Part shown: one piece after another, positions 41,584-52,067 of the stretch | Numbering within the stretch: the first letter of the stretch is position 1 | Layout of the letters: each line of letters begins with the position of its first letter | From: Lucifuga dentata | Taxonomy: Eukaryota > Chordata > Actinopteri > Ophidiiformes > Bythitidae | DNA length: 64,000 nt | Assembly: GCA_014773175.1 (NCBI GenBank) | Contig: VXCM01000989.1 | Coordinates: 350,533-414,532 of the forward strand | Direction of reading: 5' to 3' | Notes under the pieces: generated by a model | Databases searched by the model: none | What the model was told of the DNA's origin: nothing | The model's input: only the letters and a program-made list of their open reading frames with translations | Made by a program: the position numbers and the translations under genes

Positions 41584-42478
41584 TATCACTGACATCGTTA
41601 TTGTAATGATCAGCAGCAGCAGCAGCAGCAGGTATCATCAGTGCTATCATCATTCTCAATGTTCTATTATTATCACAACATCGTTTCAGTCATAACATTC
41701 TAAAAATGAAGACAGATGCCTGAATAAACATTCTAACCATATGCCACTGTTGAGCTCAGTGCAGGGGCGTTGTGCGACATACAGAATCTGTCTCTCCTCC
41801 TCCTCCTGAGGTCGTATGCCCCTCATGAGCTTCACGTACTGTTTAACTATCGAGCTGCACCGAGACATCTGAGCTCCATTCTATCGTGTGTTCGCTTGTG
41901 TTACAGAAACCCTTGTATGTATTTCTCCTTTGAATATTTCAGAAGGGGTTGACAAAATGCAGGCAGAAACAAACTGCTGATGACCTCCTTCTCATTGCCT
42001 CCTCCTTTTTTTATCCCTGTGCTCCCCCCTCCCTTTGCACATCTCATATTCTCCCGGTCTTCCCCACTATTTCTCTCACTATGGTCCTCTTCCTCATCTC
42101 ATCACTTTCTCTTCCCTCCCCCACTGCTTATCGCTTCCACCTTCCCTCTCATCGTTTTCTCTCTGTCTTCCCTCTTTTCTTGCATCCTTTCCCACCTGTC
42201 TGTCCTGTCTTCCCACTCGTTTGGCCCCGTGTATGCTTTCATTGCCTCTCTCTTGCCCTTCCCTTTCACTCACTCCTTCTCTGTTCTTCCTCTCTCCACG
42301 GGGTTGTACTCTGCCTTCCGTGCTGTCTGTCTATTCCATAAAGGGCTGTCTGAGGCCTCTGGTCTGCTAATTCATTCGCCGTGCATCGCTTCACTTTTCT
42401 GCGGGCTCAGGCAGAAAGACAGGGAGAGAGGGAGGGGGGGAGAGAGGGAGGGAGTGAGCAAGAGACAGAGCGAGAGAN

Positions 42479-42533
<55 letters not shown>

Positions 42534-42893
42534 ACATGGAAAAGGGATGCAGCAGCTTTATCTCCAAGAAACAGAAAGCCAGAGCCAGAGCCAGATCCTA
42601 TGTTGGTATACTCCAGAATCTCTTCCTCCCTCTCTTCTCTCTCTTTCTCACACATAGTCAGGCAGAATGTCTCTCTCTTTTACTCTCTTCCACAGTATAT
42701 ACAGTATAAGCTTGCCATGGCCTCCTTCTGCTCACTGCTTGCTTTGTCATTTGCATCCCTGATGTTCAGTTTGCTCTCTGATCTAATACTTATACCACAT
42801 TGCTGCTAATGTTTCTGTTTATTAAGGAATGAGTGTGCGTGTTTTTGTGAGTATATCACGTGGTTCTTTGAAGAGGTGCAGATATTTGGAAAT
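41311..42893. other. Intergenic with simple repeats
   Basis: This stretch contains a short tandem duplication of about 23 bp (TTGTAGATATTGCTTAAGAA twice, near 41311-41358), an ATC tract near 41556-41584, and a long pyrimidine-rich block at about 41990-42290. It also has a GA tract at about 42473-42528 around an N at 42478. The pyrimidine-rich block gives long Ser/Pro/Leu-rich open frames that I regard as compositional. Confidence 0.55.
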
Positions 42894-43402
42894 TGTCACA
42901 GTTCTGTATGTCTGGTTAGCCACTCACCTGCCATTTCTGCATGCCTGGTCCTCAGCTACTCACCTGCCATTTCTGCCCGCCTGGTCTTCTGTTCCTCACC
43001 TCCGTTCATCAGCCTGATTCATTTCAGGTTCGGACGCTGTCACCAATTAGCACCAATCAAGCATGGATTTAAACCCCAGTCTCACACTCACCCTTTGCCA
43101 GATTGTTCTTTGCCATCCCCGATGCGAGACATTCCAGCGTCATTTGTGGACTGACCTTCTGTTACCGACTCGGCCTGTTTAGGACTATTCTGCTCGTCGC
43201 CCCCCTGGTCACCACCTCTGCCTTCTGTCCCTGACTCCGATTCCAGTCTCTGCGTTTGGACTCTTTGACTGTGTCTGTATCGGCACTTTGTCCTGCCAGT
43301 TTTTCTGCCTGCCTCTGTGTTGGACTGAGAGCTCAATTAAAGAACTTTACTTGTCGGAGTTGTACTGTGTGCTGCATTTGGGTCCAAACCCCACCCGTCA
43401 CA
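42894..43402 (+). mobile_element. Solo LTR of a retrotransposon (Ty3/gypsy-like)
   Basis: The 509-bp segment begins TGTCACAG and ends CCGTCACA, giving the canonical TG...CA termini. It is flanked by an identical 5-bp direct repeat GAAAT (42889-42893 and 43403-43407), the target-site duplication size usual for Ty3/gypsy elements. A TTTAAA promoter-like word occurs near 43069 and an ATTAAA polyadenylation-type signal near 43336 (GCTCAATTAAAGAAC). The composition differs from the flanks, being C/T-rich. No internal retroviral genes are present, so recombination between two LTRs probably left this solo copy. Confidence 0.8.
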
Positions 43403-43407
43403 GAAAT

Positions 43408-45412
43408 GTTGTCTATCAATCTGCCTTAAACATTATTTTTTTCATTTTGTCCAACGTAAATATTTGACAGGTGTTATTCTAGTTATCTTGTACTTATAAA
43501 TAAATGCTGGCTGTCTTATTGAAGTCTTTACACCAATATTAGAATACTGTACCTTGAAATCATATTTGGATGCCGTAATTCAGTGCATCTAGCTATATTA
43601 TTATCTATAAAATAATTTCATTCATTATAGTAACTAGAGTGGACACACTAGTCAACCTTTACTTAAGTTTAAAAAAAAAAAAAACAATAGCAACAATACC
43701 ATTAAAACATACTAAATACTTTAGTCTTGCATTTGTTTTAAAGACACATGTTGGATAATTTACACTCCAACAATATGTAGGATTTTGAAGGGGATTAAAT
43801 TAAAGATGGTGGTGATAACCTAAAGTCCAACAGTTTTTATGTTTGATTTGGTAGCCTCTACCAAGGAAGATTCTTTAAGAGAGAATGAGTGATTCACCAC
43901 CAGTCACTAGACAATGACAAGGGGAAATGTATGTATGTATACTGTACTTAAAATCATGGCAGTATGTAACAATGATCAGCATACAAAGATTTACAGCATG
44001 TAGATCTGACAGCAAATTACAGAAAGTCAAGGATTGCAGAAAACAGTCTCTCCATAAAGGAAAGTAGCAAATAACTAGCAGAGGTCAAAGTGCATCCTGT
44101 TTGTTAAAGTGTGGTTTCCCTTCCAACGCTGCTCTACCAGTCTAAATGTTACCCACCAGCATCCAGTTCTCTGAGGTGAATCCAATATATAGTCTTCTGG
44201 CTTTGCTTCAAATATAGGATATGTCCACTTAGGGTGAATACTGCATCAGTTCCATCAATACGTACAAACACTGATTCTTGATCATGACCACAAACTCACA
44301 TGGCAGACAACAGTCTCCCTCTGGAAATAGACTCTGTAACCTGGCCTGGCACCATTCCAAAGACAGAGTCATGCCAACTATTCATAATGGCAAGCCCCAG
44401 TTGTACTGATATATTTAGTCAAACCCTGACTCGTGCAAATCTAAGCAATTCTAAATATACACCACGACACGCCTGTGTGGAAATGTGGATGAGATTACCA
44501 ACATAACTGAACCTCTGAAAATGCCTTACAAATGCAATATATTTTATGAGCACAATGTGTGTTTTGCATGTGAGTCTTTAATCTGAAAAATAATGGAGTA
44601 ACACTACAATATTTCTCTCAAATGTAAGGAAAGTGGAGTATAAAATGAGAATACTCGCAAAAAGCAGAAGTACTTAATTAAGTGTACTTCATTATGTCAC
44701 ACATATTGCTGCCATACAGTATCTTAAGTGTATGCATAACACTGTTATTTTTTTCTGTCACAGTGAATACAAATCATTTTTAGAAGATACTTAGAAGCAA
44801 AATGGAAATTTGTCTAAATAAAACTGGTTATATGAGTGTAGCAACAGTGTGAAAACCTTCTCTGAGATAATTTCATCTGACATGAACCGAGTGTGTGAGT
44901 GTGTGGTTTTTATGAAGAGTTTGTGTGTCTGTGTGTAGTTGGACCTGAGATATAGAGCTATTGTGTGTGTGTGTGTGTGTGCTGTCTCTTTTGTAGTACA
45001 ATAAAATGTGTGTCATTGTATAAAAAAAATTACAGGGATCCAGTCAGCAGTGATTTGTTCCACTGCTGATTGGAGGACAAGGGAAGTGATCTGCCAGGAA
45101 ATGAAGTGCAGCAGCAGTGGATCTGATTCTTCCTTCAGGGAGACGCTCTGTGGAGCTCAGTCGGTTATTTCTGTTGAACTAACACAATAATCGTTCCGGC
45201 TAGTCAAATGAATGTCACAATGTCATTTGATCTTTTTTTAACAACAAAATGAACAAATGTGATAAAATCTTTTATTTGGCATTTTCATACCGGCTGTCTT
45301 GTAATGTGTTCTGTTTTCTCTGCATTGGTCTCCCAATGAGTCAAAAATAGAAACAGATATGTCAGAAAGAGTCAGTGACAAAAAGCCAGAGGCAAATCAA
45401 GCATACGCCCCC

Positions 45413-45474
<62 letters not shown>

Positions 45475-45581
45475 ACACCATTTCCCACCTAGCTCTCTGT
45501 AGCATTTCTTCTTTCATCCTCATCTCTCATGTCACTCGCGTATATTTTCTTTTCTTTCTTCCTCCCCCTCTATCTCTGCAG
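43408..45581. other. lime1: Intergenic / upstream of lime1
   Basis: This is AT-rich DNA with a short A run at about 43671-43684, a TG tract near 44961-44980 and a CA tract at 45415-45469. No promoter element or upstream non-coding exon of lime1 could be fixed, although the first lime1 exon must lie somewhere upstream of the acceptor at 45581. Confidence 0.5.
45415..45469. repeat. (CA)n microsatellite
   Basis: A pure CA tract of about 27 units lies about 110 bp upstream of the inferred lime1 exon that carries the start codon. Confidence 0.9.
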
Positions 45582-45640
45582 GTTTCACAGTGTTGAAGAC
45601 TGAGTGTGAGTGGAAGTGAATGAGAGTGAGTGAGTGAGTG

Positions 45641-45683
<43 letters not shown>

Positions 45684-45698
45684 GTGTGAGCGTGTGTC
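45582..45698 (+). other. lime1: lime1 5'UTR part of start-codon exon, with (TG)n tract
   Basis: A strong acceptor (pyrimidine run ending CTGCAG at 45581) opens an exon that continues into the ATG at 45699. The untranslated part contains GAGTG repeats and a TG tract from about 45638 to 45688 ending just before the start codon, so the mature leader should carry a microsatellite. The exon start is predicted from the splice signal only. Confidence 0.5.
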
Positions 45699-45838
45699 AT
45701 GGCCACACTGGATGACAGTGAAGAGACCATGCCTGGAGACCCTCCCTATGGAAAAGTGCTGCTCCTGGGAGCAATCGCAGCAGCATCCGCCTTTGTGGTC
45801 ACCATCCTCATCGTCCTCATCTGCGTGGGCTGCCAAAG
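45699..45838 (+). CDS. lime1: lime1 coding exon 1: ectodomain, TM helix, palmitoylation motif
   Basis: LIME1 (Lck-interacting transmembrane adaptor 1) is a single-pass adaptor of lymphocyte lipid rafts whose cytosolic tyrosines, phosphorylated by Src kinases, recruit Lck, Fyn, Csk and other SH2 proteins. This exon encodes MATLDDSEETMPGDPPYGK (a short acidic ectodomain), a hydrophobic helix at residues 20-41 and CVGC at 42-45. CVGC is a CxxC juxtamembrane motif of the kind palmitoylated in PAG1, LAT and LIME. There is no cleavable signal peptide, as usual for these type III adaptors. The ATG has G at +4. The donor is GTGAGA, leaving two bases (AG) that complete Arg-47 with exon 2. Confidence 0.88.
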
Positions 45839-46557
45839 GTGAGAGGACATCACATGACTGAAAATGTGAAAAAGTAGGGTGTGGACTGATGAAAGAGAAC
45901 AGTTCATCGTTACATCATCCCTGGCTCGCCCACTCCTTTTTGTCTGCCTGTACCTCTTCTGAACTCTTCAACTCCCTTCTTCTCTCAACTCCATCCCTCC
46001 TCTTCATCATTTTTATCCCCTGCTCTGAGCAGAATGGTAGTAATGAATGTTAATGGCTGTGAGTGTCAGATCAGATGAAATTCTGCTTTCAGGACATGGA
46101 ATAGATAGGCCAGTAAGAGCAGCCTCATATCACCCTATTTAAGAAAACTCCTCTGCAGGCAACATCCCATGGTTTAAAGAAGATCAAACCCTAAGTCAGA
46201 CTTGAGCAACGGAACAATCTCTATTTTTTAAAGAAGCCTCAGGGACCATTCAGATCTTGCTCTGTGGCTTTGTTGCCATGGAATACACAGATAATGGTGC
46301 AGTGAAACGTCAAACCAGCTTGCTCATGGAAATAAAAATTAGGATCTAAAGAATAAAATATATGTCCCCCACAGGATGTTGGTATACATTGTAGCTGAGA
46401 AGCTGAGTCTCAGTCTTCACCAGTTCAGCTACAATAGATCCTTAAAGGAGAGTTATACTACCTCTTTTGATTTAGGAAGATTCCCATGAAGATGTCCTTG
46501 TAGAAGGTAAAGTTCACGGTAGAAGAACATCTTTGTTTAAACCTTAAAGGACAACAC

Positions 46558-47251
46558 TGGCGATTTAACATGGTTGAGCCCAATACAGAGCACTCCACAA
46601 ATATTGGCAATCTTGGTAAATAAAAGCAAAATGGGCTGTGAAAAAAAAGTTTTTGTGCTTATCCTTTTGATTTTTCATTCAAAATATTAACAAAAATATA
46701 ACCTTTAATTAAAGTAAACTGATTGAAAGGAAAAAGAAATTGTTATCATGAAAAATATTTTTATCAATTGGCTTGGAAGAGGACTTTCTATTGAGCCCAC
46801 ACACAGTGAGGAGGAGGATAGTTTGAGTGGCCAAAGAATCTCCAAGGATCACAGTTGGAGAATTATAGTCATTAGTTGGGTTTTGGGGTCAGAAGGTCTC
46901 CAAAACTATGATCAGATGCCACCAGGCTGAGTGAGAAAATTATTTGTTTCATGATAAGAATTTCCTTATGTCTCTGCCAGGGAGTATAGTCCCAGAAGAC
47001 AACTTTTATCAAGAAATTAAAATGACCATGCCTTCTACAATCATGTAAAAGTGTTAGCAGGTAAAACATTGACTTTTAAGATGGGTGTACTGTATCACCT
47101 GACTATTTGTTTTTGAAAGATAAGGGTATTTGGCAAAATAACAAGAAAACTAAAATACAGTTTTATGTTTTTGAAAGTGTAAATCAGTAATTTAACAGTA
47201 TATAGGTAGCATTTATTGGACTTAAACATGCAAAATCACCAGCATGGTCCT
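46558..47251 (+). mobile_element. MITE family copy (TTAA-type), second copy
   Basis: The left end AGGACAACACTGG follows TTAA (46554-46557). The right end CAGCATGGTCCT is followed by TTAG, a one-base decay of TTAA. The right 230 bp, from AATTAAAATGACCATGCCTTC to the end, closely matches the copy ending at 21615. The middle is replaced by Tc1-like sequence. It sits in lime1 intron 1 in the same orientation as the other copies. Confidence 0.65.
46587..46925. mobile_element. Tc1/mariner-like fragment
   Basis: It begins CACAAATATTGGCAATCTTG, close to the widespread fish Tc1 text that reads ATTGGCACCCTTGGTAAAT, followed by ATTCAAAATATTAACAAAAAT. Near its right end the words ATAGTCATTAGTTGGGTTTT and CAAAACTATGATCAGATGCC resemble degraded Tc1 transposase coding sequence. 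No intact frame remains. It lies inside the MITE copy at 46558-47251. Confidence 0.45.
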
Positions 47252-48106
47252 TTAGGATATAACCGCTGCTTTCTTTATGTATCTACATACCTGCATGTCA
47301 TTCTTACCTTCACCTCCTCCTTTGTTGTGTTATTATGAACATTGTCCCAAGGGAGCTCTCCTCACCCTCTCATGGTCTCCTTGGGGTGTGAAAGCAATAG
47401 GTTTGCATAAATAGAATACAGTTCCAGCTCACCAGAGGAGACAATAGCTAACTACAGCAAAAATGGACCCTGAATGCAATTTCCTCAAAAACCTTGTTTA
47501 ACTAGATCAAATGGCTTGTATCATTCTTGCAAATGCCTATTTCTGCTCTCCATTTTGCAAGACAGCAGTAAGATCTCACATTATGATGAAGCGCCTCCCC
47601 CTCCTAAGTGAGAGAAATGAGATGAGGGGTAGAATAGTTGTCATATTCACACCTACACTCAGGAGTCTTTGTGTTCTTACCTCATCTCATCACACCATCA
47701 CCATCTTAACAGTTTCCTATAACTACAGCATCTCCAGGGACCCAAAATGATGCATAGCTCTCATTTACAGCAGTTTAAGATTTTTTTTCCAGTGTTAAAG
47801 ACTATTACCAGATGATAGTATAGAGAAAATCATTAGTAAGGCAGAAATAGTATTAGTCATGATGTTATGGTGAAAAGACCCAGAGCAACAACAAAAGTAA
47901 AGTTCCTCAGTGAATGACCCTCAGCTTTGGCAGAAGCCTGACTCAGGCTCTTTTTGCTATTTCACTGAATTCTTGTTATCAAGCAAGGACTCCTGTACCC
48001 TAACCAGAGCTGGATGCTGATAGTATCTATACGTTCTGAGTGTGTTTATGTCCTCTCTCTGTCCACCGGCTCCCCGTTGACCTTCCTCACTTTGATGTTC
48101 TGTCAG

Positions 48107-48161
48107 AAAAAGCAAGAGCAAGCACCCCGCAGCTGGAGAGAAAGGGACATCTGTAAATATG
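48107..48161 (+). CDS. lime1: lime1 coding exon 2
   Basis: This 55-nt exon completes the shared Arg codon and adds KSKSKHPAAGEKGTSVNM, a basic stretch just inside the membrane (residues 48-65), typical after the palmitoylated cysteines of raft adaptors. The acceptor is TTCTGTCAG and the donor GTGAGA. It joins exon 3 in phase 0. It has no signature of its own, and the call rests on exact phase agreement between exons 1 and 3. Confidence 0.8.
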
Positions 48162-48304
48162 GTGAGATGTGCTTTTATATTCTCTCTCTCTCTCTCTCTC
48201 CNATTGCTCTTTTTGAATCCTGATGCACATGTGGATCATTTGATTATCTATTTGTATGAGCAATGTTTCTACCTGTGTTCACATCCATATGTGTGTAACA
48301 GCAG

Positions 48305-48392
48305 GGAACACTTCAGCATCCTAAACTAAACTCCATGAGCAAATCTGACACCAGGCTGCATGAGATCAACCGCTTTCCCTGTAATGGAAACA
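48305..48392 (+). CDS. lime1: lime1 coding exon 3 (SKSDTRLHE motif)
   Basis: It encodes GTLQHPKLNSMSKSDTRLHE then INRFPCNGN. The SKSDTRLHE block is the best-conserved landmark of LIME1: the human protein has the same SKSDTRLHEL text followed shortly by RPASMDLL, which here appears at the start of exon 4. The acceptor is TAACAGCAG and the donor GTAAGT; the exon is 88 nt and leaves one base to pair with exon 4 (completing a Ser codon). This motif is the main reason for calling LIME1 and not PAG1. Confidence 0.9.
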
Positions 48393-48503
48393 GTAAGTGA
48401 TGGGGGATAGTTTGTTTTCAGCAACCCACAGTATAGCAAACTCTTACACAATATACAATCCTCCTCCTTCAACTCTTTTTCTCTTTCCTCCTCCTTTCTG
48501 CAG

Positions 48504-49132
48504 GCATACCTAAGAACCGTCCAGCCAGTATGGACCTCCTGCTCCTCCACTGTCGACGTTCCCAGACAGATCTGAGGCCCTCCCATGGGCGCCAGCTTCC
48601 CCAGATACCCACCAGCCCCCAGGAGGGAGGAGGGGAGAGAGGAGGGGAGAGAGGAGGAGGAGATGGAGGAGGAAGAGAAGGAGGAGGAGGAGGGGGAGGA
48701 GGAGGAGGAGGAGGANNNNNNNNNNNNNNNNNNNNNNNNNNNNNNNNNNNNNNNNNNNNNNNNNNNNNNNNNNNNNNNNNNNNNNNNNNNNNNNNNNNNN
48801 NNNNNNNNNNNNNNNNNNNNNNNNNNNNNNNNNNNNNNNNNNNNNNNNNNNNNNNNNNNNNNNNNNNNNNNNNNNNNNNNNNNNNNNNNGGAGGAGGAGG
48901 AGGAGGAGGAGGAGAAGCCCGGGACCATACATACACTGAGGTGGGCCTGCGTAACAACCCCACTCCTGCCCAATGCATGGATGACGGCCTGTATGAGAGT
49001 GTAGGTATCCGGGATCCCAAAGTACCCTCTACCCCTCCACCAACATCCACCAACACTCCAGCTACAACCAGGAATGCCCAAAGCCCCTCCACTCAGGCCA
49101 ATGGAGCTCACAATGGGAACGGGAACGGGAAT
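48504..49132 (+). CDS. lime1: lime1 coding exon 4 (contains 174-N gap)
   Basis: It begins SIPKNRPASMDLLLLHCRRS, matching the human RPASMDLL landmark, and continues to GRQLPQIPTSP, the counterpart of the LPxxP segment in LIME1 and PAG1. A Glu/Arg/Gly-rich tract coded by a GGA microsatellite leads into an unresolved run (48716-48889, 174 N, a multiple of three). After it come more GGA units and EARDHTYTEVGLRN. Candidate SH2-binding tyrosines are Y238 (YTEV) and Y258 (YESV), numbering the gap as 58 residues. The frame is open on both sides of the gap. The donor is GTATGT, phase 0. The length of the Gly tract is unknown. Confidence 0.88.
48716..48889. other. lime1: Assembly gap (174 N) in lime1 exon 4
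   Basis: The only long run of N in the window. GGA repeats abut it on both sides, so the missing sequence is probably more of the same trinucleotide repeat. Its true length, and hence the length of the encoded Gly-rich tract, cannot be known from this assembly. Confidence 0.95.
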
Positions 49133-49233
49133 GTATGTACATAGTCATACAGTAGATCCAGTAGATTGTGTTTGTGACAAAAAAACTTTTGTAATACAAA
49201 AATGTACATGTGTTTGTGTGTTTTTTCTCACAG

Positions 49234-49398
49234 GGTGGCAGAGGGACTGGCAGAGGGAATGGCACCATTAACGGAACAATGAGAGGAAGAGGTAATATGG
49301 TTAGTGGGATCAACAGGTCCCCTCTGTCCTCCATCAACTCCCTGACCAACCAAGATCCAACTGCAGCTGATTATGCTTCCATACGAAAGTTCAGAAAG
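49234..49398 (+). CDS. lime1: lime1 coding exon 5 (Gly/Arg-rich, YASI)
   Basis: This exon encodes 55 residues: a Gly/Arg-rich start (GGRGTGRGNG, later MRGRGN), a Ser/Asn-rich linker, then DPTAADYASIRKFRK. The DYASI motif (Y351) corresponds to the EYARV motif of human LIME1 and is a predicted SH2 ligand. The acceptor is a T-rich tract ending CTCACAG and the donor GTAAAA. Both edges are phase 0 and the exon is 165 nt, so it could be skipped without changing the frame. Confidence 0.87.
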
Positions 49399-49780
49399 GT
49401 AAAAGTAAAGATACATTTTTGCCAGAATTATGCAGGAGGTTATGAATGGAGAGATGAAGGAGGCAATAGTCGCTTCTTATCACAGTCAATGGAATATTTT
49501 AATTTGGGGGATTTTACTACTTTTCCTACTTTGCCAGAGTCAGACTATCTCAAAAATGGATTTAATTTATGTGTAAAGGCACACCCTATGTGTTGCAGGG
49601 CTGTACTGTGCAACAATATTGTAGCATTTACTATGTATAAATCCACCCAGCGCCAATAAGAAAAGAAACACAGACATGTTCTTCATTGATAGTTGCATGA
49701 AAAAAATACATGTTTCTGCTTACTTTGTGATGTGTAAAGCATTAGTAATAGTACTATGATTTTTTAATTGATCCCTCAAG

Positions 49781-49942
49781 GTTGACAAGGGAAACAGGAA
49801 GGAAAGTAACGGAGCTGACAGCCAGTCAGACAGCCAATCCAGCGTGAGTGATTCACCCTCTGCCCCTCCCCCTCTGCTACATCGGAGTCAGGAGTTTCCA
49901 CGCAAACCACTGGAGCCATTTCACCTGCATCCCTTTCCCAAG
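49781..49942 (+). CDS. lime1: lime1 coding exon 6 (Ser/Pro-rich linker)
   Basis: This exon encodes 54 residues: VDKGNRKESNGADSQSDSQS, then a proline-rich part (SAPPPLL and FPRKPLEPFHLHPFPK) that could serve as an SH3 ligand, although no strict PxxP consensus is proven. The acceptor is CCCTCAAG and the donor GTAGAG. Phase is 0 at both ends. It has no direct counterpart that I can recall in mammalian LIME1, so it contributes to the larger size of the fish protein. Confidence 0.82.
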
Positions 49943-50377
49943 GTAGAGCAGTCATTGGTTAATCTTCTCTGTATAGAAAGTCTCAGTCATCCATTATTCC
50001 GTACTGTATGTGTGTCTCTTCACCACCAGAGGGCACTGTCCACCAAGTACACAGCTCTCAAATGTCTTGGGTTTAGATATTTATTTTGTCACTTGGAATC
50101 TTCTTATTGGATTTCACAGTACTTCAATACATTTGTTTATCATTATCATAATTTTCAGTGTATGTGCTGCTCAATACACAGATTTAAATTTCAAAACACA
50201 AAATACACAGTCAATTAAATTACAAGGATTTGATGAGTGATTTTTCTTTTGAATAATGTAGCTGTGTGTGTTGGCAAGAATGTGTGTATATAAACTGTCA
50301 AGGCCACAGTTTGAGGCAATTCTGAAAGGGAAATTGAAGGACAATGATCGGATGGTGATCAGCCTTTCCTGAGTGCT

Positions 50378-50401
50378 TACTGGCACTTGGATAGGTTTTT
50401 A

Positions 50402-50436
<35 letters not shown>

Positions 50437-50461
50437 NTACTGGCACTTGGATAGGTTTTTA

Positions 50462-50496
<35 letters not shown>
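50378..50496. repeat. Exact 59-bp duplication around an N (TG microsatellite)
   Basis: The unique lead-in TACTGGCACTTGGATAGG plus its TG tract at 50378-50436 is repeated exactly at 50438-50496 with one N between, at 50437. As with the other N joins, this is best read as an unmerged contig overlap. Confidence 0.8.
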
Positions 50497-50498
<2 letters not shown>

Positions 50499-50800
50499 CG
50501 TGTGTGCATGCTAGAGGCATAAAACAGGTGATTTTGTTCAGTGATTTAAGAAGCTCAATAAAGTTGTTTAAACAATTTTGTTTTAGCTGTGGGTGTGAGC
50601 ACAGTTGTTGAACTGCACTTTAAATCCGTTAAAGCTAAATCGTGCGTGCATGTGTGTGTGTGTGTGTGTGNGTTCATTTGCGTCTTTGCTCTGTGACTGT
50701 GCTGCACATTACCAGAACGGCCAGAGTAAAGAGTGGAAGCATAGCTTATGTAAGAGCTTGGCAGGCTGCCAATCTGCCTGTGTACAGTTTGTGTGTATTG

Positions 50801-50801
<1 letters not shown>

Positions 50802-50852
<51 letters not shown>
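50802..50852. repeat. (TG)n microsatellite
   Basis: A pure TG tract in lime1 intron 6. A shorter TG run ending at an N (50671) lies about 130 bp upstream. Confidence 0.85.
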
Positions 50853-50858
<6 letters not shown>

Positions 50859-52067
50859 TGAATAGCAATGACTCTATCTAAAAATGGCTAACAGGTAGCC
50901 AGTAGCCAGCATGGGGATAAATAATGTTCACATATTGAAGCCATTTACTCTGCCCCAGCTTCTATTACTCACTCTCACTGCACAGGAGGTGCACATAAAA
51001 GTTTAATCATTCTCAGTAAAGTGCAGCCGCGTGCACACAGACCACTACATGCTTTCTAATTGGTTTCTAATCGCTTTCGATCACCAACAGTGATCAAAGT
51101 TAACAACAGCAGTAACTTATTTGTGTCTTGTTAATTATTAGTTTTTACAAGGGAGAGGTGAGTTTTTCCTCTTCAGCAAAAAATGATGTGTAAGCACTAA
51201 CACAGCCTGAAAATGCAAATAGAGTATGAGGAATTAACCAAACATTGCCTATAGCTCATCAGTAACTGTGAAACATGTTATAAATAATTCACCTGTAGAG
51301 TTAGATGGAGGTTATTATTCACAGCAGTGACTGTCTGTTAAAGGGTGACAGGTGTTGGAGATAACACTGCAACTTTGAAAAGTTGGGGGGTGAGGGTGGG
51401 GGGTGAATTTGTTAAAAAAAAATAATAATAATGTTTGCTGGCTTTTTAGTGCTTTAGTTTTGAATCTTAATCTCCAGTAGGTAGTAACTTTGTGATGTCA
51501 TAATGGTCAGTTTCCCTGACTTTGAGCACCGCCCTCTACAGTAATAAAAGCCTTTATACAGTTGTTTTTGGTTGCTGAATAGCACTCCAGATGACCAGTA
51601 ACCTGAATTTGGTGTGTAAAATCCATTGAATCTCCCTTTAATATTACAATATTAAGAGTTTTAAATGGATTTTGCATGAAACTTTGTGGAAATGGTCATG
51701 AGACAAAGAGCTGATTAACTTATCATGCTTCAATAAGACTTGCATTGTACTGGCACTCTATTCAGTACCAGCTAGTAGTTTTTAAATTTGTACTTATCTT
51801 GTAAAAGCGTTTTGTTGTTTTAGAAAAGCTACAGAGCAGATTTTATTTTGAAAGGAAAAGCAACAGACACAGGAGCTGAACAATAAAGGAAATGTAACAA
51901 GATTTTATAGCATCTGATTCCTGTTAGGAACTGGTCTCAGAGCAGCTTTCAGTTTTCCACCCACTCTCTTTTTGCCACTAGCTGATTCCTTTGTTTGGAA
52001 ATGGCAAGAAAGACAAGAAAGCTGCCCTTGGACAGCCAAAAGAAGCAAAAAGAATGTCATCATTTAA

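Larger units (their letters stand above)
45839..48106 (+). other. lime1: lime1 intron 1, with MITE and Tc1 debris
   Basis: This 2.3-kb intron separates the transmembrane exon from the cytosolic exons. It contains a MITE copy at 46558-47251, itself carrying a Tc1-like fragment. The remainder shows no coding or conserved structure I can recognise. Confidence 0.7.

Noticed and set aside
41949..42657. Ser/Pro/Leu-rich open frames up to 225 codons
   Set aside because: The underlying DNA is a pyrimidine-rich block followed by a GA microsatellite with an N. All three frames look similar, no splice structure or known domain is visible, so this is composition.
45634..45861. A 75-codon plus-strand frame overlapping lime1 exon 1
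   Set aside because: It starts in the TG tract and uses a different frame from the one that gives the transmembrane helix, CVGC motif and in-phase joining to later exons.
48326..49111. Long minus-strand open frames across lime1 exon 4
   Set aside because: They exist only because GGA/TCC repeats and the run of N contain no stops; they are antisense to a well-supported lime1 exon.
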